A stretch of DNA of 64,000 nucleotides from Xenorhabdus szentirmaii DSM 16338 (GCF_002632585.1 NZ_NIBV01000002.1:1692561-1756560), one strand, 5' to 3'. Positions 27,911 through 37,949 are shown, numbered from the stretch's first letter. A program made the numbers and translations. The notes: generated by a model from the letters alone, not told the origin.

Positions 27911-30526
27911 GTGAGTATATCTTCAATACCGCTTCCTGAACGAATCGACGACGCTTTAACAAAGTGGGCCTCGCTCCAGCAGCAACATCTCTATTTTGCC
28001 CCTGTCCGCCATCACAGCCCTGCTTGTGCATACGGTGTACTGTCGCTGATTGAATCCATTAAACCTGATTACATCCTGATTGAAGGGCCAGATAGCTTTA
28101 ATGCCTTGCTTCCCGGCTTGTTACATCAGGATGCTCATCCGCCGGTGGCGATTATGGCACAAGCGGAACAGCTGACAACCTCCAGCCAATCGGAAGATAG
28201 GGAAAAATTTCACCAATCCGCATATTTTCCATTTTGTGAATATTCACCGGAATGGCAGGCACTGCGAGTCGGGCACACTCATCAGGCCAAGCTGGCATTT
28301 ATCGATCTTCCCTGGGCAGCACAACTAAAAGATGAACAAGAAAAAGATGAGCAAAAAGAGGAAGATAACACCCAAATCCAGAGCCGTAGTTTGCAAAGAG
28401 AGCGTTATCTTACCCATAGCCAATTTATCACTCAATTAGCGAAAAAGTGCCATTGTCGTGATCATGATGATGTTTGGGAACATCTGTTTGAACTGCGTTC
28501 AATCGACGCGCTGGCAGATTGGCAATCACTTTTTCATGACATTTTTATCTGGTGTGCGCTTGCCCGTCTGGATTATGAACCACAGGTACTGGAAGCGGAA
28601 GGTTCCTCACAACGTGAGGCTCATATGCTAATGCATATCACAACCATTAAGCGGCATAATCCTGAAGCAAAAATTCTGACTGTAACCGGCGGATTTCATA
28701 CGTTGGCGCTGATAGAAGGCCTTGCGGAAGCATCCGAGCGGCAATTTGTTCCTTCGGATGATCAGCAAAAACGGTTCGATGGGATGGCGAAACTCCGGGA
28801 AAATGACAGCGCCTGGCTTATTCGTTACAGTTTTGACCGGCTTGATGCCCTTAACGGATACGCTTCAGGTATGCCCTCACCTGCCTTTTACCAAACAAGT
28901 TGGCAGAGCCTGCTGGAACAACGGCAAGACCGGCAAGCCAATCATCTGAATGCAAATCAACCGACACAAATTTACCGCAATAAAATGGGGGTGGCATTCC
29001 TGACAAATATCGCAGAAGCGATACGAAAAAAAGAATTCGACAACCCGCCCAGTTATATCACGGTAAAAAATGCCGCTGAGCAGAGTTTGCGTTTGGCAGC
29101 TCTGAGGGGTCACGCAGGACCGGGGCGTTATGATTTACTTGACGGATTACAAAGTAGTTTTATCAAAGGCAGCCTTAATGATAGCCAAAATGAATTGTGG
29201 AAAGAAATCACAACCTATTTTTCGGGCTTTCTTCTCGGCACTATTCCGGTAGGCACTGCCACGCCCCCTTTAGTTGCTGAAACTTACGGGCGTGCGAAAG
29301 CTTTTCGTTTCAAACTTGATGATACCCTGACAAAAGTGACCAAACTGGATGTCTATCGCAATGCCCAACATCGTCTGCGCAGCCGTTTTCTGCATTTACT
29401 GGAATTTCTGGAGATCCATTTCGCCCAGCGGATTAACGGGCCGGACTTCATTACCGGCCATCAGCTCGATCTCTTGTTCGAAGAGTGGCAATACGCATGG
29501 ACACCTGCCGTTGAAGGTGAACTGATCGTTCTGTCAGAAAAAGGTTCTCAACTGGAATCTATCGCGCTGGGCAAACTATTGAAGCTGGAAAAACAACTGG
29601 AAGAACAAGGACACAGCCGTTCCAGTCAAAACGCGGTCGCATTATTAATTCAGGCTGTACTCATTGGCCTTCATCAATGCATTCCGGCACTGTTCCGCCT
29701 ACTCGACAATTATATTCAGCAAGACGTTAATTTGGCCTCCCTGACTACCTGCGGTCATAAACTTATTCATCTTTGGCGTGGCCGTGCGTTTCTTGGTATT
29801 GAAGATCACACTACGTTAGAAAATCGACTGCATCAGGTGATCCCTCAGGCGTTTTTCTGTCTGGATCAAATAACCCAAGGTGATGAACAACAGCAGGAAG
29901 CCCATCTGCAAGCCTTGCTGCTATTGCGGGAACTTGTTGAATTTATGCCGGCCATCAGCCAGACACAAAACTACCTGCATGATTTTTATCAGCAACTTAA
30001 TCGACTGGGAAACGACTTGGACAACGTGCCTTTGCTCAAAGGTGCGGCAGATGCCTTACGTTATCTGGGGGATCAGGCAGAAGAACAGCTGCTTGTTGAC
30101 GGCCTGAATAAAGCATTCAGTACCGGCACCGATCCGGAAAATGCCATTAACTATTTTGTCGGCATTATGCGCACCGCACCTGAGCTGGTCATCAAAACCC
30201 CAATATTGGTTGATCATTTAAACCAATTACTGGGTGAATGGGATGACCCGCGTTTTATCCAAATCCTACCTGATTTGCGTTTTGCGTTCAGTCAGCCGAC
30301 TCCCAAACAAAATGAGGAACTGTCCCGCTATATTGCCGGAGAAATAGGCCTTCCGACACATGAACTGGCATTATTGCAAACGGAATTCAGCGCAGAGCAG
30401 ATGCTGGAAGCCACACGGTTAAACCACCAACTGCAATCCCGTTTGTCAGAACAACAGCTACTCGGATGGTTTAATGCCAATGAGGGTTCAGTGCCAGTAA
30501 AGGAGAACATCCATGAGCCAACATGA
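27911..30526 (+). CDS. yehM: YehM-like DUF5682 protein
   Basis: 871 residues from a GTG start, with AGGGATC nine bases upstream. The N-terminal signature YFAPVRHHSPACAYGVLSLI and PDYILIEGPDSFNALLPGLL is typical of DUF5682, a family always found beside MoxR/vWA genes. ILTVTGGFHTLALIEGL near residue 258 is the second conserved block. The rest is mostly helical. It is somewhat longer than E. coli YehM (about 760 by memory). No catalytic role is known. It overlaps yehP by 14 bp, indicating coupled translation. Confidence 0.82.
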   Translation: MSISSIPLPERIDDALTKWASLQQQHLYFAPVRHHSPACAYGVLSLIESIKPDYILIEGPDSFNALLPGLLHQDAHPPVAIMAQAEQLTTSSQSEDREKFHQSAYFPFCEYSPEWQALRVGHTHQAKLAFIDLPWAAQLKDEQEKDEQKEEDNTQIQSRSLQRERYLTHSQFITQLAKKCHCRDHDDVWEHLFELRSIDALADWQSLFHDIFIWCALARLDYEPQVLEAEGSSQREAHMLMHITTIKRHNPEAKILTVTGGFHTLALIEGLAEASERQFVPSDDQQKRFDGMAKLRENDSAWLIRYSFDRLDALNGYASGMPSPAFYQTSWQSLLEQRQDRQANHLNANQPTQIYRNKMGVAFLTNIAEAIRKKEFDNPPSYITVKNAAEQSLRLAALRGHAGPGRYDLLDGLQSSFIKGSLNDSQNELWKEITTYFSGFLLGTIPVGTATPPLVAETYGRAKAFRFKLDDTLTKVTKLDVYRNAQHRLRSRFLHLLEFLEIHFAQRINGPDFITGHQLDLLFEEWQYAWTPAVEGELIVLSEKGSQLESIALGKLLKLEKQLEEQGHSRSSQNAVALLIQAVLIGLHQCIPALFRLLDNYIQQDVNLASLTTCGHKLIHLWRGRAFLGIEDHTTLENRLHQVIPQAFFCLDQITQGDEQQQEAHLQALLLLRELVEFMPAISQTQNYLHDFYQQLNRLGNDLDNVPLLKGAADALRYLGDQAEEQLLVDGLNKAFSTGTDPENAINYFVGIMRTAPELVIKTPILVDHLNQLLGEWDDPRFIQILPDLRFAFSQPTPKQNEELSRYIAGEIGLPTHELALLQTEFSAEQMLEATRLNHQLQSRLSEQQLLGWFNANEGSVPVKENIHEPT

Positions 30527-31664
30527 TGACATGTCTGATGAGCAAAAACAGCGCGCGAAACGCTGGCGCCTTGTACTCGGGCAATATGCCGATAATGCGT
30601 TGGGGAAAGCCTCATTTAACGCAGAAGATTTAAAAATTGAACGAACCCTCGATTTTCTTTATCGCCGGGAATACCAACGCAGAGGATTGCGTCAGGAACA
30701 AGGGCGTCACGGTTCATTGGATGCTTCACAAATCACGGCGGTGAATTGGCTCAATCAGGCTCGTAAACTCTTTCCCAACAGTACATTTGAGCGTATGCAG
30801 TCGCAGGCACTGGAACGTTATGAGATAAGCAGCTTCTTGCGCGATCCGCAGGCACTGAAAGCAATGGAACCTACCAAGGCATTGGCGAAAAGCCTGATGA
30901 GCTTGCGGGGACGGATGAGCGAAGAAACCCGGGATGCGGTCAAACAGATTATCCGTAAGGTCGTGGAAGATATCCTGAAACAAATCCGCAATAACTTCCG
31001 TCAATCCCTGACCGGGCGCAGAAACCGCTTCTGCCGCTCTCTTATTCCCAACAGCCGGAATTTTGACTGGCGGGCAACAATCGCGGCCAACTTAAAACAT
31101 TATGACACCAACAATAAACAATTATTGATTGAAACACCGTACTTCAATGCCCGAATGCAGCAACGCATGCCCTGGGATATTATCCTGTGTGTTGACCAAA
31201 GCGGATCAATGTCCAGTTCTATTATGTATGCCGCCATTTGTGCCAGCATTCTTGCATCTCTGCCCACAGTCAGGGTTTCTCTGGTTGTATTTGATACACA
31301 AGTGGTTGACCTCAGCCATCTTGCCCATGATCCGGTTGAAGTTCTGATGACAGTACAACTGGGAGGCGGAACCAATATCGCCGGTGCGATGCGGTATTGC
31401 GAGACATTGGTCAGGAACCCTAAACGTACCGTGATCTCACTCATCAGTGATTTTGAAGAAGGCGGCTCTTTGAGTCAATTACTGGACTGTACCCAGCGCC
31501 TTCATAGCCAGCAAATCAAATTATTGGGACTTGCTGCCCTGGATGAAGAAGCCATGCCGGTTTATGACTCCACCATCGCCCAGAAGCTGGCAGATCGGGG
31601 TATGCATGTCGCAGCGTTAACACCGGAACATTTTGCGCAATGGTTGGCGGAGGTCATGCAATGA
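30513..31664 (+). CDS. yehP: vWA-domain protein YehP
   Basis: 383 residues. A helical N-terminal half is followed by a von Willebrand A domain with the MIDAS motif DQSGSMSSS (Asp228, Ser230, Ser232), TNIAGAMRYCE and the closing ISDFEEGG. It probably binds a metal and a protein ligand; in MoxR-vWA systems the vWA protein works with the AAA+ ATPase (yehL here). The start lies within yehM and its stop overlaps the yehQ start (ATGA). Confidence 0.85.
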   Translation: MSQHDDMSDEQKQRAKRWRLVLGQYADNALGKASFNAEDLKIERTLDFLYRREYQRRGLRQEQGRHGSLDASQITAVNWLNQARKLFPNSTFERMQSQALERYEISSFLRDPQALKAMEPTKALAKSLMSLRGRMSEETRDAVKQIIRKVVEDILKQIRNNFRQSLTGRRNRFCRSLIPNSRNFDWRATIAANLKHYDTNNKQLLIETPYFNARMQQRMPWDIILCVDQSGSMSSSIMYAAICASILASLPTVRVSLVVFDTQVVDLSHLAHDPVEVLMTVQLGGGTNIAGAMRYCETLVRNPKRTVISLISDFEEGGSLSQLLDCTQRLHSQQIKLLGLAALDEEAMPVYDSTIAQKLADRGMHVAALTPEHFAQWLAEVMQ

Positions 31665-33769
31665 GTTGGCAAACAATTTATCACCATTATGATGAAGACG
31701 CTCTGGTCGTGTTTGCTAACACCGGCTTGCTGCGGCGGGCACGTAAGGACGTCGATAGTGGCAAAGTGGCACCACTGAAAGCAACACAAGATTCAGAAAC
31801 ACAAAATGGCGTTTTCAGCAGCGATGGGCATCAGGTTGTTTTAAATGCTCAGGGCATACAACAAGCGCAGTGTGATTGTTCCTCATCAGGTTGCTGTAAA
31901 CACATTCTGGCAGCCATTTTATGGTTACAGGCGAACAATGCAGAAATCACACCGGCGGAACAAATCATTGAAGCAACACCAACGCCCTCTTCTCCCCTGT
32001 TACCTGAATTACTCGCCCTGTCCCCGGCAGAATTAATCAAACAGACCGGCAAAGCCAATTGCCGCCTGACAATGCGCCTGTTACAACAATGGGAGCGGGA
32101 TCAAAACCAGATACATGTAGAAGATATGGTTTCCCAATTGAAAATTTACCTGCCCGAATTTGAGGAACCGGTAATTTTCCTGCGGGAAAGTGGCTATGAA
32201 GGAATGCTTTCTTCTTTTCCTGAGCATCAGCGCAAAGCCCTTCATCTTGCGGCAGTGGCTAAATTGTTCCAGCAGCACCAGAAACCTTGGCAGTGGCCGG
32301 ACTATCTGGATATCGTCCCCAACGGCAAACGGTCACTGAGTGAGGACGAAAAAAACCTGATTGCAACGATTAATCAGGTCATTCAGGATATTTTGCGACA
32401 AGGCTTATCTCACGTCAGCCGTAGCAGTGCAGCTCAATTACATTTGCTGAATATGTCCGCCAGATCAGAAGGCTTACCACTGCTCGCCTCTTATTTGAGG
32501 GGATTGAGCGGACAAGTAAAACTACTGGCGGACCGGCATTTCACCATGGATGAAGGGCAGGTTTTACGTTTTTTAGCCCAAATATCTGCCTACCTCTATC
32601 GGTTAAACCATGCCTCCCCTGAGCAATTGATGACATTACGGGGACAATTGCGTAAACACTATGATGAAAAAAGTGCCTCTTTATCGCTGATCCCCATCAG
32701 TGCAAATTGGTGGACATCAAACGGGGGCGCACAGGGAACAACCTTCACTTTCTGGGATAACGAAGAGAAACAGTTACTTCAAAGTATTCAGGCGCGGGCC
32801 AACCAACTTGATAACCATTTTAACCGTCATGGCGTCTGGTCAACATTATCCATGTGGAAAATGACGGCGGATAAATTGATGCGCCGTCCATTTTCTCTTC
32901 ACTCGCCGAAATTATCAGATGAAGGAAAACTATCAGCCAGTGGCGACAGCTATGCTGAAAGCCAAAGCAGTTTTCTCAGCATGACGCAGTATCAATCACT
33001 GCGCCCGGCCTTTGGGATACAGGACTGGAGCGAACTCACGGGCTATTTTTCGCGGCAACCCGATGGTTTTTTACAACCCGTGCTATTGCATATCGAAAAT
33101 TACCAATCATTGATCTGGCATGAAATTGAACAATGTGTGATATGGGAAATAAATGACCAACACAATAACTCTGCCTTTTTGCGGCTTTACTGGGAAGAAA
33201 GTAAACAAAGCAGCCTTAAAGAACTACGTTACATCACGCAACGGGAGTTAGGGATCCTCGCCGTCTGTGTGCAGCCTGTCCGTCAGGAACAGCATATTGA
33301 CCTTATTCCGACAACGTTATGGTTGAAAAGCAATGGTTTAAAAAATAATGAATTGAAAAATAATGATGATGTCGAATTGTTTTATCTTGATTTTGACCAT
33401 TATCCCCGTAAAAAGAAACAGTCTACATTTATCAGTCATATTCAGGACCATATGGCGAAAAAGAAACGCCATAATGCCATGCATCATTCAGAACCCACAC
33501 TGGCGCAGAAACTGTGTCGTCCAATCTTTTCAGTACTGGAGACTCAGGCTTGCACTGGCAGGCATACCCTTTCACCATCGCAGAAAGAGCAACTGGAACT
33601 GAGCCGCCAAGCTGCTGAAGAATTAGGATTAGATTTGCTGGCTTCTTGTTTGAAAAGCTATCTGACATTAACGACAAAAGATACGGGATCATTGCTGCGC
33701 TTAATATGGCTATGTGACAGATTGCAGCAACTGCAAAGCCAATTACCTCTCCAGTTACATAATGGTTAA
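31661..33769 (+). CDS. yehQ: SWIM zinc-finger protein YehQ
   Basis: 702 residues from the ATG at 31661, which overlaps the yehP stop (ATGA). The N-terminal SWIM motif is AQCDCSSSGCCKHILAAILW (C-x-C, then C-x-H; Cys71, Cys73, His81). The remaining 600 residues are helical and without a known domain. SWIM fingers bind nucleic acid or protein. It is the last gene of the yehL-M-P-Q run. An in-frame start at 31640 within yehP is less likely. Confidence 0.82.
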   Translation: MSWQTIYHHYDEDALVVFANTGLLRRARKDVDSGKVAPLKATQDSETQNGVFSSDGHQVVLNAQGIQQAQCDCSSSGCCKHILAAILWLQANNAEITPAEQIIEATPTPSSPLLPELLALSPAELIKQTGKANCRLTMRLLQQWERDQNQIHVEDMVSQLKIYLPEFEEPVIFLRESGYEGMLSSFPEHQRKALHLAAVAKLFQQHQKPWQWPDYLDIVPNGKRSLSEDEKNLIATINQVIQDILRQGLSHVSRSSAAQLHLLNMSARSEGLPLLASYLRGLSGQVKLLADRHFTMDEGQVLRFLAQISAYLYRLNHASPEQLMTLRGQLRKHYDEKSASLSLIPISANWWTSNGGAQGTTFTFWDNEEKQLLQSIQARANQLDNHFNRHGVWSTLSMWKMTADKLMRRPFSLHSPKLSDEGKLSASGDSYAESQSSFLSMTQYQSLRPAFGIQDWSELTGYFSRQPDGFLQPVLLHIENYQSLIWHEIEQCVIWEINDQHNNSAFLRLYWEESKQSSLKELRYITQRELGILAVCVQPVRQEQHIDLIPTTLWLKSNGLKNNELKNNDDVELFYLDFDHYPRKKKQSTFISHIQDHMAKKKRHNAMHHSEPTLAQKLCRPIFSVLETQACTGRHTLSPSQKEQLELSRQAAEELGLDLLASCLKSYLTLTTKDTGSLLRLIWLCDRLQQLQSQLPLQLHNG

Positions 33770-33781
33770 ATGTTCCTGAAA

Positions 33782-33838
33782 TGTAAGCGGTTATTTCAAT
33801 AAAAATTGCTCCTTATTTTATGGCCATAACCGCTTACA
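33782..33838. terminator. 13-bp inverted repeat after the yeh operon
   Basis: TGTAAGCGGTTAT at 33782 and its exact reverse complement at 33826-33838 flank a 31-base AT-rich spacer. It starts 12 bp after the yehQ stop. The loop is long for a classic terminator and no T-run follows, so processing or operator use is equally possible. The rest of the gap to 34115 shows no gene. Confidence 0.45.
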
Positions 33839-34115
33839 ACCGTGACCAACTCTGGGCTATTACTGTATATGCCATCGGCGGCCAGCGATTTATCATCAAG
33901 CTGGCCGCCTGATACAAATGACAAATACGCATTTTTTAATAGTAAGCAGAGATCTTTTCCTCCATTTTCTCATTTCCCTCCTGCCTTTAACTTTTCAATT
34001 CTCAATCAAATAAGCCATTAGTAAGAAAAAGCGCACAATACCCTATCAATGTGAATTTCATTTCGTGAAGTTACTATAGATAAGTACAAAATATCATTAA
34101 ATCACAGGACAAAGA

Positions 34116-34430
34116 ATGAAAGAGCAACCTGATCTATGGGCTGATGTATTGAATGGTTTAAAAAACTCATGGCCACAGATATCCGGCTCTATTTTAGCCA
34201 TTATGATCTGCTATGGCCGGCTTATTTATGACGGTGTCGAGCGAAAAAATCGTTGGGTTGAACCGTTACTGTGCGGAGCATTGTCTTGGGGATTTTCCAG
34301 CGCACTAGAGCTATTTGGCATTCCGAGCAGCGTTTCACCCGCACTTGGCGGTGCTGTCGGTTTTATCGGGGTGGAAAAAATAAGAGAGTTTGCACTTCGG
34401 GCTATTAACAAACGTTTAGGAGATAAATAA
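34116..34430 (+). CDS. Phage-type holin (lambda-like holin family)
   Basis: 104 residues with three hydrophobic segments (about 21-38, 47-66, 69-86) and a charged C-terminus KIREFALRAINKRLGDK. KNSWPQISGSILAIMICYGR and EPLLCGALSWGFSSALELFG fit the phage_holin_3 type. It forms pores in the inner membrane that let a lysozyme out. It overlaps the next gene by one base (TAATG). No phage structural or replication genes are near, so this is a stand-alone lysis cassette. Confidence 0.8.
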   Translation: MKEQPDLWADVLNGLKNSWPQISGSILAIMICYGRLIYDGVERKNRWVEPLLCGALSWGFSSALELFGIPSSVSPALGGAVGFIGVEKIREFALRAINKRLGDK

Positions 34431-34825
34431 TGACTAGAGGAATTCGTAACCATAATCCGGGAAATATTCGTCATGGCGACAAATGGAAAGGGTTAAGCGA
34501 AACACAAACAGACAAATCATTCTGCCAATTTATTGCACCAGAATATGGCATTCGGGCAATGCTAAGAATTCTGCAAAATTACGATAAAAAATATAAAATG
34601 AATACCATTCGACAAATGATTTCCCGTTGGGCACCCCCAAATGAAAATAATACCGAAGGATACATTGCCTATGTCAGAAAATCCACCGGCATGCAGGATA
34701 ATGTCGTATTAGATACAAATAACGTTGCCACCATGACCAAATTGATTAAATCCATCATCCATATGGAAAATGGTCAACAACCTTATTCAGATGCCATTAT
34801 CGAAAAAGCATTTGAATTGTTGTAA
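34430..34825 (+). CDS. Phage-type peptidoglycan hydrolase (P5-like lysozyme)
   Basis: 131 residues, beginning TRGIRNHNPGNIRHGDKWKG, a signature of small virion lysozyme-like proteins often named structural protein P5. It has SFCQFIAPEYGIRAMLRIL and a helical C-terminus. No signal peptide, so it should need the holin. Translation is coupled to the holin gene. With no other phage genes around, the pair may be a domesticated release system for proteins or a prophage remnant. No spanin gene follows. Confidence 0.72.
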   Translation: MTRGIRNHNPGNIRHGDKWKGLSETQTDKSFCQFIAPEYGIRAMLRILQNYDKKYKMNTIRQMISRWAPPNENNTEGYIAYVRKSTGMQDNVVLDTNNVATMTKLIKSIIHMENGQQPYSDAIIEKAFELL

Positions 34826-35168
34826 AAATAAAATCGTGCAGGATAAGACAGGAATAATAATATTTCCTTAACCTTGACATTATCATTTTCCATATATAAT
34901 ACCAATTCATGAGAAATATTATTTATTCAATCACGATCATGAATTATTTTTAACTTAATCCTCTTTGCCACATTGCCTTGGTAATGTGGCAAAGAAAACA
35001 TTGACAGTCATGCAGACATCATTCCCCCACACAATAAGACCATCACAATTTCATTAAAAAAATAAAATAATAAAAATAATTAGAAATAATTTTTATTTAA
35101 CATTTTATTTTTTAATCACAATATACCATTCTAATTTTTTACAAATTTTATTTTTATCCAGTGACAAA
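34826..35168. other. AT-rich gap after the lysis cassette
   Basis: 340 bp. A poorly matched inverted repeat (GCCACATTGCCTTGG / CCAAGG-like GTAATGTGGC) near 34970-34990 could be a terminator. The last 130 bp are almost pure A and T. Confidence 0.35.
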
Positions 35169-35905
35169 ATGAAAGAAAGAACACAATATGATTATATTTG
35201 TGATTCTTATGAATCGTTATACAACTCAGTACTCCAATGGCAAACGGAGCTTACCAATATACTCAAGATGGCCGGGGATATTGAAGTAAAATCTGTTCTG
35301 GATTTAGCCTGTGGCTGTGGTTATTTTGGCCATGCACTATCTCAGCGGGGGCAATAAAAGTAGTTGGCATTGATATATCTGAGGGAATGATTGCTGTTGC
35401 GAAAAAGAAATCTGAACAAGCGGGTGACAACATCGAATTTCATGTGCGGAATGTCAGCGAAATGGAGTCATTCGGGAAATTTGACATCATTGTTGCTGTT
35501 TTTTTACTCCCTTATTCACAGTCAACGGAAGAACTCGAACATATGTTTCAGGTTGCAGCTAACCACCTGAACCCATCCGGTAAATTAGTCGTTTATACTG
35601 TTTCCCCGGATTATCAGTTAACATTGGGAAACGTCGAAAACTATGGCGTAAGGTTTTTGCGTGAAGAACCCTGGCTAAATGGTTTTCGTTGTCACGCAGA
35701 ATTTCTGTCTACGCCACCAACTCTTTTCACATGTTATCGCTGGAGTCGTGAAAACTACGAAACAGCCATCAAAAAAGCGGGATTCAATCATTATAGATGG
35801 GAAAAACCAATCGTTGCAGACAGTGAAATTGAACGTTATCCAGCGGTTTTTTGGGATAGTTACCTGAACAATTGCGCTCACATCGGGCTTGTCTGCCAGT
35901 TTTAA
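35169..35905 (+). pseudogene. Class I SAM-dependent methyltransferase, frameshifted
   Basis: Two open stretches join into one methyltransferase of about 245 residues. The first has MKERTQYDYICDSYESLY and motif I VLDLACGCGYFGHALS, ending with a stop at 35357. The second continues KVVGIDISEGMIAVAKKKSE (motif post-I), FDIIVAVFLLPYS and GKLVVYTVS. The break lies at five G's (35347-35351); one more G would restore RGAIKVVGID. It resembles small-molecule methyltransferases. It is either a pseudogene, a variable-tract switch or a base-call error. Its substrate is unknown. Confidence 0.7.
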
Positions 35906-35993
35906 TCTCTTCCTGTCACCTTTCAATTTTCAGCTCCATTAGCTATACAAAGCGAGAGCCCACATTTTAATATGGTTATTTCGCTTAACTAAA

Positions 35994-36046
35994 CACCCAC
36001 CGACTAAAGTAAGCAAGTTAGTGATTAACAGACTAAAAATGAGGAA
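35994..36046 (+). repeat. Degenerate end of an IS200/IS605 element
   Basis: CACCCACCGACTAAAGTAAG, GCAAGTTAGTGATTAACAGA and CTAAAAATGAGGA match in order the left-end text of the element at 23.6 kb (CCACCGACTAAAGTCGGTGG, GTTAGTGATTAACGGACTG, AAAGTCCGGA), with the palindrome spoiled. No transposase remains. The region 36047-36218 beyond it is empty. Confidence 0.6.
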
Positions 36047-36218
36047 ATTACCAATAAGGCCGTAAAACGATATTGATCATAGAACCCTGCTATGCTCCTC
36101 ATATAAGCTTCCAATAATGTTAACCCTTGAGCACTTTTATTAGTTTTGAATTAATCTGAAATACTAACTTACTAATCTCTTTATCCATTAAATCACTAAA
36201 GCCCAACTACTTATTGGA

Positions 36219-36932
36219 TTAATAATCAGATTTAACAACTACTTCTTCTCCAAACTTCCCTGCTTTCGGCAAAGGTTGATAAGTAGAATTTGAAGCTCTT
36301 AAGATACGAATTCCACGAATATTTAGCTCACGGGCGGCCATAATATCAGCATCTGCATCTCCATAATAAATTTTCAAATTATGTTTTTTTATCCAACTTG
36401 CTTTATCATTTTTATTTGGCTCATCACCGGCAAAAATTACGATATTCATTTTATCTTCAGGAATATGCAAGCTTTTCTGTATGTGTTGAGTAACTGATTC
36501 TTTTTTTGTTCCGGTGCGGCCTGTAATAAAATAAATATTATCTCCTCTCTTTATATGCATCTGTACTAGTTCAATACCGATCTTCTTAGGGATACTGAAT
36601 TTATTCCACTCATTATTCATTTTTTCCCAAAATTCTGTTTTTTTTAGATAGCTCTCATTACCGGGAGAATATTCTGACTTTCCTCGATAAAATCCTGGGC
36701 TGGAAAATATGACTGTATCATCAACATCAAAACCCACAGCCATTGGTGGTTGATCCTCCAAACTTTTCTTGATCTGATTAACTGAAACCCAATGTACAGC
36801 ATGGCGCACGGTCAAATCAGCAGAAGTTACTCCAGACTCAACTCTCTCAGGCATAAACTCGTTCGCTTGAACGACACCATTTAAACCTAATACGAATGTG
36901 ATCATACTGAATATTTTCACTATGTTACTCAT
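36219..36932 (-). CDS. aphA: Class B acid phosphatase AphA (periplasmic)
   Basis: 237 residues. A signal peptide with hydrophobic core (about 6-20) is cleaved near VVQA. The HAD-type active site is MAVGFDVDDTVIFSSPGF (Asp69 nucleophile, Asp71), with YFITGRTGTK as the second motif and IYYGDADADI as the acidic C-terminal motif. This is the class B layout, usually a magnesium-dependent tetramer that removes phosphate from nucleotides in the periplasm. Length fits E. coli AphA. It stands alone, upstream of nothing co-oriented. Confidence 0.92.
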   Translation of the reverse strand: MSNIVKIFSMITFVLGLNGVVQANEFMPERVESGVTSADLTVRHAVHWVSVNQIKKSLEDQPPMAVGFDVDDTVIFSSPGFYRGKSEYSPGNESYLKKTEFWEKMNNEWNKFSIPKKIGIELVQMHIKRGDNIYFITGRTGTKKESVTQHIQKSLHIPEDKMNIVIFAGDEPNKNDKASWIKKHNLKIYYGDADADIMAARELNIRGIRILRASNSTYQPLPKAGKFGEEVVVKSDY

Positions 36933-37018
36933 TATTATCCCTTATGCACTATTATCAGAAATATATTTAATTTACTTAACAAAACAGCATTTTTATTATA
37001 AAATGTGCTACTGTAAAT

Positions 37019-37888
37019 TTAACACTCAAGAAAATTAATTATAAATTCTTTTAACTCTAATTCCTTTCTCTTTAAATAATAAATATAACTGAACACGTTA
37101 GATGTAAACAGAGCATTATGAATAAATTCTAAATCATTGACTTTTAGATATCTAGTATTCACTGTCGAGCTATTAATTATTGAATAACCAACCCCCAGAA
37201 AAACAAGCTCCATAATATGATTAATATCTGGAATGATTAATATTTGATTTTTAATTTTATGATCAGTTCTGTATTTTGACAAAGCATAAAACAATGGGTG
37301 GTTTTTCATTTCGGAATGCAAGACAACTTTTTCATTGCGCATGATATTATCTAGCGATTTATTCTTGCTCATTATTTCTTTGGAAAAAACAAATAAATAT
37401 GTTTCGTTTTTATATTTCTTGTAAGAAATTCGCTCTAATTCATCTTCTATAGGCGGGTGAGTTGAAATAAAAATATCCAACTCTCCTGAAAGGAGTTTAC
37501 TACAATGATCTTCAAAGTTACATATTTCACTAATAAAATCAACCTGACCGTTTTCAGTTATTTTATTTGTTAATTCTTTAAATAATTTATTATAACTATC
37601 TATACCTACTTTAACCTCTTTTTTTTTACATTTTTGCAAAAAAATTGATTTTATATTCTCAACATTATCACATATGGGTAGTAAATATTTGTATAGATTG
37701 ACTCCTTCTTCCGTCAGAGTTACTCCAGTATTAGAACGATTAAATAGTTTAAATCCCAATACTTCTTCTATATCAGCAATACTTTTGCAAAGTGCTGGGG
37801 AACTTATATGAATACTTTTAGAAGCATTTTTGAAAGACCCATATTCTACGACACTCAAAAAATGACTTATTTTTCTTGATAAAATCAT
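37019..37888 (-). CDS. LysR-type transcriptional regulator, divergent from the nucleoside cluster
   Basis: 289 residues from the ATG at 37888 (GGTGAG nine bases upstream). Helix-turn-helix at about residues 5-60 (ISHFLSVVEYGSFKNASKSI, LCKSIADIEEVLGFKLFNRS); the rest is the effector domain. Upstream extension of the frame is low-complexity Ile/Leu from a 9-bp repeat and is not coding. It is divergent from the amidinotransferase gene with a 372-bp shared control region, the normal arrangement for a LysR regulator and its target. It is the best candidate for the cluster's regulator. Confidence 0.8.
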   Translation of the reverse strand: MILSRKISHFLSVVEYGSFKNASKSIHISSPALCKSIADIEEVLGFKLFNRSNTGVTLTEEGVNLYKYLLPICDNVENIKSIFLQKCKKKEVKVGIDSYNKLFKELTNKITENGQVDFISEICNFEDHCSKLLSGELDIFISTHPPIEDELERISYKKYKNETYLFVFSKEIMSKNKSLDNIMRNEKVVLHSEMKNHPLFYALSKYRTDHKIKNQILIIPDINHIMELVFLGVGYSIINSSTVNTRYLKVNDLEFIHNALFTSNVFSYIYYLKRKELELKEFIINFLEC

Positions 37889-37916
37889 AATAATCTCACC
37901 AATAAAAAAACAAATA

Positions 37917-37949
37917 ATTAATATTATTAATATTATTAATATTATTAAT
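37917..37949. repeat. 9-bp tandem repeat (3.7 copies) upstream of the LysR gene
   Basis: The unit ATTAATATT repeats without error over 33 bp, starting 29 bp upstream of the LysR ATG, in its leader or promoter. Copy-number change would move the promoter or leader by 9 bp per unit. Confidence 0.8.

Noticed and set aside
34116..34825. Prophage
   Set aside because: Only the holin and lysozyme genes are phage-like; no integrase, capsid, tail or attachment site is seen on either side.
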